A stretch of 64,000 nucleotides of DNA from VRUE01 sp963699215 (GTDB taxonomy: Bacteria; Actinomycetota; Thermoleophilia; Solirubrobacterales; 70-9): assembly GCA_963699215.1 (NCBI GenBank), contig OY969422.1:1-64000 (forward strand), written 5' to 3'. The notes beneath the pieces are model-generated. The model did not search any database. It was given only the letters and a program-made list of their open reading frames with translations, and was not told where the DNA came from. The position numbers and the translations under genes are program-made. This document shows, piece after piece, positions 15,168 through 22,110 of the stretch. How positions within the stretch are numbered: the stretch's first letter is position 1; each line of letters starts with the position of its first letter.

Positions 15168-16307
15168 CAGGCCGGCCCCCCGTTACCGCCCCAGGGAAGC
15201 TTGCAGTAGGCGGCCGCGGCCGCCGCGGAGCCGAGCAGCGACGGATCGCCGACCCGGAAGAAGCCGGTCCAGCCGAGCTCGGCGAACTCGCTGACGTGCG
15301 CGTGGAACATGTAGTCGCCGTCGAAGGGGAACTTCAGCTCGAGAATCGAGCGCTGCCCCTGTCCCTGCACGATCGTGTCGGTGTATTCGCTCGGCTCGAG
15401 CGAGGTCCCGGTCGGGTAGTGCTGGAAGAAGTTGGCGTGGACGTGGAAGGAGTTGAGCGGGTCGTACTCGAGCACGTTGACCAGGTAGACGCGGACCAGC
15501 TCGTCGCGCTTCACCTTGATCGGCTCGTTGATGTAGTGGAAGCCGACCGTGTTGACCGCGTAGACCTCGTTGGCAAGGTCGAAGTTGGTGTCGAAGCCGT
15601 TCATCACCATCACCATCTCGTCGGCTTCCGGCCGGCCCTTCTTGGGGTCGATGACGAAGGCGCCGTAGAGGCCGCGGGCGATGTGGGCGGCGAGCGGCGC
15701 CACGTGGCAGTGGTAGAGATGGAGGCCGAAGGGCTCGGCGTCGAATTCGTAGGAGAAGCTTTCGCCGGGTTCGATCTGGCCGCCCCCCTGGCGCTCACCG
15801 ATCCCGGGCATGCCGTCCATCGCCGCCGGGTGGATGCCGTGGAAGTGGATCGTGTGGGGGTGGTTCGGAGGAGTTGACGAGGCGGATCCGCAGCTTCTCG
15901 CCCTCGCGCGCCCGCAGGGTCGGCCCGGGGACGCGGCCGTTGTAGGTCCAGGCTTCGTACTTGACCCCCGGGGCGACTTCGATCTCCTTGTCCTGGGCGA
16001 CGATCGTCCACTCGCGCAGCAGCCGGCCGCTGGCGAGGCGGCGGGTCTTGCCGTAGTCGAAGTCGCGCAGCACCTCGGTCGGGTCGAAGCCGTTGGCGCG
16101 GTGATCGACGGAGCGGCCGGGGGCGAAGGACGCGTGGGCGAAGCTGTCGTGGCCGCCGTGACCGCTCATCGCGGCGCCGTTCGAATCGGCGCGAGCGGGA
16201 TCGGCGCCGATCCCGCCCCGCGAGATCAGGCTGTGCAGACCGGCGGCGGCGGGGATCGTCGCCGCGGCGCCAAGCAGGCTGCGGCGGCTGATGCGGCGGT
16301 CGCTCAT
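15167..16307 (-). CDS. Tat-exported two-domain multicopper oxidase (one-base frameshift)
   Basis: Removing one inserted base near 15851-15865 gives a continuous 379-residue protein (1141 nt = 1 + 380 codons). The N-terminus MSDRRISRRSLLGAAATIP is a twin-arginine signal. Copper-site motifs are a TIHFHGIH block at the frameshift, LYHCHVAPLAAHI, FHVHANFFQHY and MFHAHVSEFAELGW, typical of two-domain, nitrite-reductase-like multicopper oxidases. It is first in an operon with a ZIP permease and DtxR regulator, suggesting metal oxidation (Fe2+ or Mn2+) coupled to uptake, or copper/iron homeostasis. The indel is more likely a sequence error than true decay, because both flanks are well conserved. Confidence 0.85.
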
Positions 16308-16334
16308 GAGGGGCTGATCCGGTCGATGGCGAGA

Positions 16335-16373
16335 TTTTGACACATCTAAATCTATTTTTGACTCATCTAAACC
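16335..16373 (-). promoter_or_regulatory. Tandem direct repeat upstream of the multicopper oxidase operon
   Basis: TTTTGACACATCTAAATC (16335-16352) and TTTTGACTCATCTAAACC (16356-16373) match at 15 of 18 positions with a 21-bp period, two helical turns. They lie in a short A+T-rich island between the divergent oxidase and ygfZ genes. The spacing fits two regulator dimers on one DNA face. The DtxR-family product of the same operon is the obvious candidate; the sequence is not the classical DtxR/IdeR box. Confidence 0.55.
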
Positions 16374-16418
16374 TGCGGGCGGCGTGACCGGCTGTGGCGG
16401 CGTCCTAGAATCGGATCG

Positions 16419-17379
16419 ATGGCCGACGCGGCAACCACAGTCGAGCTCGACGCCCAGTACCGGCAGCTGCGCGAGGAGTGCGGGCTGCTCGACCGCTCCA
16501 AGCGTGGCAAGCTGATCGTCAGCGGCAGCGAGGCGGCCGAGTACCTGCAGGGCCAGCTGACCAACGACGTCGAGGCGATCGCAGCCGGGCGAGGGGCAGT
16601 ACGCCGCCCTGCTCGACCGCAAGGGCCACATGCAGGCCGACATGCGGGTGCTGCGCATCTCACCCGAGGAGATCTGGATCGACACCGAGCCGGAGGCGCT
16701 GGCGGCCGCGCTGCGCCATCTCGAGACCTACAAGATCGGCCGCGACGTGGCGATCGCCGACGTCACCGGCGAGCGCGCGATCCTCTCGCTGATCGGGCCG
16801 CGCAGCGTCGAGATCGCCGCCACCGCGCCGCTGCCCGAATACGCCTGCGGAAGCGGACGCGTGGCCGGGGTCGAGTGCCTCGCCGTCGGCACCGCCGAGG
16901 GCATCGACCTGATCTCCCGCGCAGCCGACGCCGAGCAGCCTGCGCGACGCGCTCGCCGGCTCCGGCGCGATCGAGGTCGGCGCGACGGCCGCCGAGGTCG
17001 TGCGCATCGAGGCCGGCAGGCCGCGCTTCGGAGCCGAGATGAGCACCGAGACGATGCCCGCCGAGGCCGGCATCGTCGAGCGCGCGGTCAGCTTCATCAA
17101 GGGCTGCTACATCGGCCAGGAGCCGGTCGCCCGCCTCCACTACAAGGGCCGCCCGAACCGCCACCTGCGCGGTCTACGGCTCAGCGCCCCGGCGACCGCG
17201 GGCGCGAGCCTACGACTCGGCGAGAAGGAGGTCGGCACGGTCGGCAGCGCCTGCATCTCCCCCGCCCGTCGGGCCGATCGCGCTGGCGATCGTCCGCCGC
17301 GAGGCCGAGCCCGGCGCCGAGCTGGCCGTAGGTGAAGATGGCGTTACGGCTCGCGTAGTCGACCTTGCCGTTCGGCTAG
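16419..17379 (+). CDS. ygfZ: YgfZ/GcvT-like folate-binding protein (several frameshifts)
   Basis: Four single-base insertions (about 16588, 16935, 17262, 17365) split the frame; removing them gives 318 residues ending at TAG 17379, which fits 961 nt exactly. The YgfZ signature KGCYIGQEPVARLHYKGRPNRHL is present, preceded by GLLDRSKRGKLIVSG...YLQGQLTNDVEA typical of the GcvT fold. YgfZ uses tetrahydrofolate and supports Fe-S cluster enzymes and tRNA modification. No glycine-cleavage genes are nearby, which favours YgfZ over GcvT. It is probably intact in the organism. Confidence 0.82.
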
Positions 17380-17390
17380 ATTCCGCCTCG

Positions 17391-17909
17391 ATGGGTGCAT
17401 GGCGAGGCAGGCGGCTGTTCGCGGTCCCCCGCGCGACCGTGGCTGCGTCGGCGTGCGCGCTCGGCGCCGCGATCCTGCTGGCCGCCGGCTGCGGTGCCGA
17501 GGACAACGTCAACGACCCGCGCCCACAGCCGCCCACCCGGGTCAGCGTCGCGATCAGCGACGGCGAGATCAGCGTTCAGCCACCGCGGATCGCGATCGGC
17601 CCCGAACCGACCCAGCAGCTGCCCCAGAACCAGCACACCAGCCAGCCGCCGGTCCGCTCCGACGCGCCGCTCAACGTGGTCTTCGTCGCCGCCAACCTGA
17701 CCGACTTCGACTCCCGCCTCGAGGTGCGCGGCAACGGCAAGGACCTCAGCTCGGAGCCGCTCTACGCCAACGCGAACATCAGCTTGCAGGCGATCCTCCC
17801 CACCGGCGTCTACCGCATCGGCGCCGCCGACATCCCCGGCGCCAAGCCCGCCCGCCTGGTCGTCGGCCCCTTCCGCAGCTCGTCCGAGAACGACCTGCTG
17901 CTGCCCTAG
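17391..17909 (+). CDS. Putative lipoprotein, function unknown
   Basis: 172 residues with a lipoprotein signal (LGAAILLAAGC, Cys34), then a Pro/Gln-rich linker and a compact domain (LNVVFVAANLTDFDSRLEVRGNGKDL...VYRIGAADIPGAKPARLVVGPF) resembling a small beta sandwich. No known family was recognised. It lies 11 nt after ygfZ. Its TAG stop codon is the first three bases of the terminal arm of a structured repeat. Confidence 0.75.
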   Translation: MGAWRGRRLFAVPRATVAASACALGAAILLAAGCGAEDNVNDPRPQPPTRVSVAISDGEISVQPPRIAIGPEPTQQLPQNQHTSQPPVRSDAPLNVVFVAANLTDFDSRLEVRGNGKDLSSEPLYANANISLQAILPTGVYRIGAADIPGAKPARLVVGPFRSSSENDLLLP

Positions 17910-18021
17910 GCCGCTGCAAACCGGCGCATCTCGGGGTCCTCAGTCGACCGGGTCACGCACAACAGTGCGCTCCCCTCACCGGTCTCCCTGCGTCCCCCAC
18001 CTGCTTGGTTTTCACGGCCTA
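17907..18021 (-). repeat. Structured intergenic repeat, copy 1
   Basis: The terminal arms TAGGCCG (17907-17913) and CGGCCTA (18015-18021) pair, as do AAACC (17918-17922) and GGTTT (18007-18011). Inside are GACCGG/CCGGTC (17946-17951/17979-17984) and an inner hairpin CGCAC/GTGCG (17956-17960/17965-17969). The segments GGCGCATCTCGGGGTCCTC and CTCCCTGCGTCC...TGCTTG are shared with the copies near 19.2 and 21.3 kb. The strand shown is the one on which this copy matches the plus-strand reading of the other two. The left arm starts with the stop codon of the upstream lipoprotein gene. Confidence 0.75.
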
Positions 18022-18051
18022 CCGTCTGGGTTCGTTGTCAAGATCGGAGCG

Positions 18052-19216
18052 GTGACCGTCGCTCTCGCAATCGCCGTCGTCCTACTCGCCGCCGGACTTC
18101 TCTACGCGCTCGTCTCCCGCCGCGCGGAGACGGGAGCCGTCCGATCTCGGGCCGGCGATCCAGGCGGCTACCTCGCGGGCGGTCGCCGACCTGCAGCGGA
18201 TGAACGAGGAGTCGCGCAAGGTCGACGCACAGACCGCGGAGGCCACCCTGGACAAGCGCCAGGCGGAGATCAAGGCGCTCGCCGAGCGGATCGCCAAGGG
18301 TCAGGAGAAGATCGAGACGGAGGTGCAGCGGCGTGGCGAGACCGACCTGCAGACCCGCACCCTGCTCGAGCAGATGGGGCAGACCGTCGGCAACCTCAAC
18401 TCCGAGACCGCCGGGCTGAAGAAGGCGCTGCGCCAGCCGCAGACGCGCGGCCAGTGGGGCGAGCTACAGCTGCGGCGCTGCGTCGAGATCGCCGGCATGA
18501 CCGAGCACGTCGACTTCGAGCTGCAGGAGACGCTGCGACACCGACGAGGGCCGGCTGCGGCCGGACGCCCGCTTCCTGCTGCCCGAGGGGCGCGCTTCGT
18601 CGCCGACTCGAAGGTCCCGCTCGACGCCTTCCTCGACGCCCAGGAGGCGGAGGTGGAAGCGGAGCGCATCGTCCAGCTCGAGCGCCACGCGCGGCAGGCG
18701 CGCGAGCACGTCCGCAGCCTCAGCTCGAAGGACTACCAGGGCCAGTTCAAGGCCGGCGAGATGCCCGACCTGGTGATCTGCTTCATCCCCAACGAGCCGG
18801 CCCTGCACGCCGCCTTCGCCGCCGACCCGACGCTCTTCGACTACGCCCTGGAGCGCAACGTGCTGCTCGTCAGCCCGACCTCGCTGATCGGGCTGCTGCG
18901 GACGATGGAGCTCGGCTGGCGGCAGGAGCGGATGGTCGCCGAGGCGGCGGAGATCGCCGAGGCGGCGGGCACCCTGCACGCTCGCTTCTCCAAGTTCCTC
19001 ACCGACTTCGACACGGTCGGCAAACGGCTGGGCTCGGCCACCAACGCCTACAACTCGGCGGTCGGCTCGATGGAGGGCCGGCTGCTGCCGCAGCTGCGCA
19101 AGGTCGAGGAGCTCGGCGTCGCCCCCGGCAAGGAGATCGAGCCGCCCGAGCCGATCGAGATCACGGTCCGGGCGATCACGGCGCCCGAGCTGGACGAGAC
19201 TCCCAGGGCCGTCTGA
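18052..19216 (+). CDS. rmuC: DNA recombination protein RmuC (frameshifts)
   Basis: Two one-base insertions (about 18133 and 18536) and one deletion (about 18594) are needed; the corrected length is 387 residues, consistent with 1165 nt. An N-terminal membrane anchor (VALAIAVVLLAAGLLYALV) is followed by a coiled coil and then the RmuC nuclease-like core: RGQWGELQLRRCVEIAGM, FVADSKVPLDAFLDA, YQGQFKAGEMPDLVICFIPNEPAL, SPTSLIGLLRTMELGWRQE. RmuC limits inversions at short repeats. The start chosen is GTG 18052, just before the membrane segment. A structured repeat begins in its last codons. Confidence 0.87.
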
Positions 19217-19305
19217 CCAAACAGGCCAAGGACGCACCGAGCGCCGTGTGCTCTGCACACAAGCGAGGGAGGACACAGGCATGCGCCGCGTCAGGCGGTC
19301 TTGGG
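19202..19305 (+). repeat. Structured intergenic repeat, copy 2
   Basis: The terminal arms CCCAGGGCCGTCTGAC (19202-19217) and GTCAGGCGGTCTTGGG (19290-19305) pair over all 16 positions, three of them G-U. The inner hairpin is GTGTG-CTCTG-CACAC (19246-19260). In copy 3 the same hairpin is GCGTG-CTCTG-CACGC, so a base change in the left arm is matched by a compensating change in the right arm. The core CAAGGACGCA...GAGGACACAG...ATGCGCC aligns with copies 1 and 3. The rmuC stop codon lies in the left arm. Confidence 0.78.
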
Positions 19306-19348
19306 GCTAGGATTCGGCGCCCTCATCCCAACCTGCGGAGGAGCCGGT

Positions 19349-20908
19349 TTGGCCGTCGACACGAGCGCAGTCGCGAAGTTGGACGTTGAGCCCGGAACGC
19401 TGCCGGAGACGATGGCGGCGTGGGTGATCCGCGAGGAGCGCCAGGGCGAGCCGAACGACGCCTTCCAGCTCGAGCAGATCGAGGTTCCCGAGCCCGGTGC
19501 CTTCGAGGTGATCGTCCGCGTGATGGCCGCCGGCGTCAACTTCAACAACGTCTGGGCGGCGCTGGGCAAGCCGGTCTCGGTCTTCCCCTACGGCGACCAC
19601 CCCGAGTACGGCCACCACATCGGCGGCTCCGACGCCTCCGGGATCGTCTGGAAAGTCGGCGAGGGCGTCACCCGCTGGAAGCCCGGCGACGAGGTCGTGG
19701 TCCACTGCAACCAGGCCTCCTACGAGGACGTCGAGGTGCACGGGCTCGACCCGCTCGCCGCGCCGAGCCAGAGGATCTGGGGCTACGAGACGACCTGGGG
19801 CTCCTTCGCCCAGTTCACCAAGGTGCAGGCGCAGCAGCTCCTCCCCCGCCCCCAGAACCTCTCCTGGGTCGACTCCTCCGCCTACGGCCTCACCTACTTC
19901 ACCGCCTACCGGATGCTGATCGACCAGTGCAAGCTGCAGCCCGGCCACAACGTCCTGATCTGGGGCGCCGCCGGCGGCCTCGGCGTCTTCGCCGTGCAGC
20001 TCTGCAAGGCGGCGGGCGCCAACGCGGTCGGCGTCGTCTCCTCCGACGAGAAGGGCGAGCTGGTCAAGCAGCTCGGCGCGGTCGACTACATCAACCGGGC
20101 CGAGTTCGGCGAGATGATGCGAACGCCGGAGAACCTCGCCGACAAGGCCGCCGACAAGGAGCGCTTCAAGGCCTCGCGCGGCTTCGCCAAGCGGGTCAAA
20201 GAGATCCTCGGCGACGCCCCCGACATCGTCTTCGAGCACGTCGGCCAGGCGACCTTCCCGACCTCGGTCTTCGTCGTCAAGCCGTTCGGCAAAGTCGTGA
20301 TCTGCGGCGCCACCTCGGGCTTCCAGCTCGACTTCGACGTGCGCTACCTGTGGATGCGCCAGAAGCAGATCATCGGCTCGCACTTCGCCAACGCCTACGA
20401 GTGCATGCGCGCCAACCAGCTGATGGCCGAGGGCAAGGTGCGGCCGGTGCTCTGGAAGACGATGGGCTTCGAGGGCGTCCCCGAGGCGCATCAGCTGCTG
20501 CACGAAAACAAGCACCTCGGCAAGATCTCGATCCTGGTCGGGGCCGAGTCCGAGGACGAGGGCAAGAACGAGGACGGCCCGGGCGCGATCCGGGCCGAGG
20601 TGGGAGCTTACGAAATGGCTGAGGTCTGCACGCTCGACTGGCACATCGCCCCCTTCCGGCCGACCGCTGGCTCGACCTCTGGGAGCCGGCGGCGGCGCGA
20701 GATGCCCGCCTTCGGCGCCAAGAGCTGGTCGCTGACCCGCTCGATCGACGATCCGCTGGCCTTCCAGCAGACCTCGATCTGGGAGAGCCGCTCCGACTTC
20801 GAGCGCTACTGGTTCTCGGAGGAGATCGAGGCCGCCCGCGCAACGATCATCGACCTCTACGACCTGCCGATCCTGCCCACCTGGCACACGCTCGTCGCCG
20901 CCGAGTAG
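19349..20908 (+). CDS. ccr: Crotonyl-CoA carboxylase/reductase, with an unrelated C-terminal extension
   Basis: 519 residues from TTG 19349 (GGAGGAG 6 nt upstream). Residues 1-about 420 are a medium-chain reductase of the CCR type (GVNFNNVWAALGKPVSVFPYGDHPEYGHHIGGSDASG, IWGAAGGLGVFAVQLCKAAGA, HVGQATFPTSVFVVKPFGKVVICG), which reductively carboxylates crotonyl-CoA to ethylmalonyl-CoA. The last about 97 residues, from MAEVCTLDWHIAPFRP, look like a separate small protein: an ATG at 20615 has GGGAG 9 nt upstream, and a TGA in another frame lies just after it. This tail also contains a compensating pair of indels near 20660 and 20700. It is therefore either a fusion or two genes joined by sequence error. 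Confidence 0.9.
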   Translation: MAVDTSAVAKLDVEPGTLPETMAAWVIREERQGEPNDAFQLEQIEVPEPGAFEVIVRVMAAGVNFNNVWAALGKPVSVFPYGDHPEYGHHIGGSDASGIVWKVGEGVTRWKPGDEVVVHCNQASYEDVEVHGLDPLAAPSQRIWGYETTWGSFAQFTKVQAQQLLPRPQNLSWVDSSAYGLTYFTAYRMLIDQCKLQPGHNVLIWGAAGGLGVFAVQLCKAAGANAVGVVSSDEKGELVKQLGAVDYINRAEFGEMMRTPENLADKAADKERFKASRGFAKRVKEILGDAPDIVFEHVGQATFPTSVFVVKPFGKVVICGATSGFQLDFDVRYLWMRQKQIIGSHFANAYECMRANQLMAEGKVRPVLWKTMGFEGVPEAHQLLHENKHLGKISILVGAESEDEGKNEDGPGAIRAEVGAYEMAEVCTLDWHIAPFRPTAGSTSGSRRRREMPAFGAKSWSLTRSIDDPLAFQQTSIWESRSDFERYWFSEEIEAARATIIDLYDLPILPTWHTLVAAE

Positions 20909-20920
20909 CCCGGCGCCGGC

Positions 20921-21211
20921 TCAGCCCCGCTCGAGCGGGGCCAGGGTCAGCCCGGCGGCGTCGAGCTGATCCCAGTAATGCTCGGCGGGCTCGCGGGCGC
21001 CCGACCAGACGATCGCCTGGCCGCTGCTGTGGATCGTCTCGGCGATCTCGTGCCCCTGCGCGAGGGTGACGCTCGGCAGCACCCGCGCCAGCGTTTCGGC
21101 GACGTGGTCGAAGGTGTTGTGGTCGTCGTTGCAGACGATCACCCGCCACTCGCCGCCTAAGTCCGAGCCCGGACCCGCCTGGCGCGGCTTCTCCATGGTC
21201 GTCGACATCAC
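20921..21211 (-). CDS. clpS: ATP-dependent Clp protease adaptor ClpS
   Basis: 96 residues. The core WRVIVCNDDHNTFDHVAETLARVLPSVTLAQGHEIAETIHSSGQAIVWSG matches ClpS, which delivers N-degron substrates to the ClpA/ClpC unfoldase. The conserved N-D-D-x-x-T/N-x-F loop is NDDHNTFDHV. The start may be either of two adjacent Met codons (21211 or 21208). It ends convergent with ccr, 12 nt apart. A structured repeat begins 12 nt upstream of its start codon. Confidence 0.92.
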   Translation of the reverse strand: MMSTTMEKPRQAGPGSDLGGEWRVIVCNDDHNTFDHVAETLARVLPSVTLAQGHEIAETIHSSGQAIVWSGAREPAEHYWDQLDAAGLTLAPLERG

Positions 21212-21222
21212 GCCATTATCCG

Positions 21223-21327
21223 TTAGGGGCGGATGCGATCAAGCAGATCAAGGACGCAGGGAGCGTGGCGTGCTCTGCACGCGAGCGACCGAGGACGCAG
21301 ATATGCGCCGGTCACATCCGCCCCTAG
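21223..21327 (+). repeat. Structured intergenic repeat, copy 3
   Basis: TAGGGGCGGATG (21224-21235) and CATCCGCCCCTA (21315-21326) form a perfect 12-bp terminal stem that continues, after one mismatch, as GATC/GGTC. The inner hairpin is GCGTG-CTCTG-CACGC (21268-21282). The core CAAGCAGATCAAGGACGCAG and GAGGACGCAG...ATGCGCCGGT aligns with copies 1 and 2. Read on the minus strand, the right arm begins with the TAG stop codon of the upstream exported-protein gene, as in copy 1. Confidence 0.8.
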
Positions 21328-22019
21328 AACGGGCTCGGTACCCGGATCACCAGATCGTCGAAGCTCCCCACCGTCCCTTTGGCGTTGCCGACCGCGCCGA
21401 GCGAGAAGCCCGACGCGCGGCCTTCCAGCTCGCCGGCGGCGGCGTCGATGACGTCGGCAACGAGCTGGCCGCCGACGAAGGCGAGGATGCGGCAGCTGCC
21501 CCTTTCCGGGCCACTGGTCAGGTTGAAGGCGCGCAGCCGCAGCTCGTTTGCGCGATCCAGCCCACTCGCCCCGACCCCTTTCTCGATCTGCAGGTACTCG
21601 ATCCGGCCGTCGCCCAGCACCTTGCGCAGCTGCGCTTTGCGCTGCAGCGGGAAGAGGGCCAGCTGGTAGCCGGCACTGGCGCCGCCGGTGCGCAAATCGA
21701 CCGCCAGGAACGCCTTGCGCTGAACCGGCTCCGGGGTGCTGCCGAGCAGGCGCCCGACGGCGGATATCTCGAGGTCGCGCCCGATCACCGGCGTCCGGTA
21801 GGCGCAGGCGCCGGTCCGTTTGCCGACCGCGATCCGCACGGCATGGTCGGAGCCGCCGCGCCCGCAGCGCTCGCCGGAGAGCTTGACGATCTGAGCGCGC
21901 TGCGCGTCGGACTCCATCCCGTTGCGGTAGATGCCGACCAGCGCGGCGTGGGCGCTCACCGCCCACGCCAGGGTGGCGAGGAGCACGGTCGTCGAGATGA
22001 CTGCAGTTCGCGACTTCAT
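21324..22019 (-). CDS. Exported protein of unknown function
   Basis: 231 residues. Signal peptide MKSRTAVISTTVLLATLAWAVSAHA with an AHA-A cleavage pattern, then a beta-rich mature part with four cysteines (GERCGRGG, GACAYRT, GSCRIL). The C-terminal segment LEGRASGFSLGAVGNAKGTVGSFDDLVIRVPSPF resembles the end of laminin-G/concanavalin-like sandwich folds (a hint only). The start was placed at the Met preceding the signal peptide; the longer frame would overlap the divergent mutase gene. Its stop codon lies in a structured repeat. Confidence 0.75.
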   Translation of the reverse strand: MKSRTAVISTTVLLATLAWAVSAHAALVGIYRNGMESDAQRAQIVKLSGERCGRGGSDHAVRIAVGKRTGACAYRTPVIGRDLEISAVGRLLGSTPEPVQRKAFLAVDLRTGGASAGYQLALFPLQRKAQLRKVLGDGRIEYLQIEKGVGASGLDRANELRLRAFNLTSGPERGSCRILAFVGGQLVADVIDAAAGELEGRASGFSLGAVGNAKGTVGSFDDLVIRVPSPF

Positions 22020-22110
22020 CGTCCGCAGCCTAAACACAGGTTCAGGGAAAAGATGCGCCCCGTGACGAATGAACGCTGTCTTTCCACGGCAGCCAAATAT
22101 CATTGACTCG

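Noticed and set aside
16419..17379. Glycine-cleavage T protein (GcvT)
   Set aside because: The KGCYIGQE signature and lack of gcvH/gcvP neighbours favour YgfZ.
19307..20887. Long minus-strand open frame of 526 codons
   Set aside because: It is the antisense shadow of the ccr gene; high G+C keeps opposite frames open and its composition is not protein-like.
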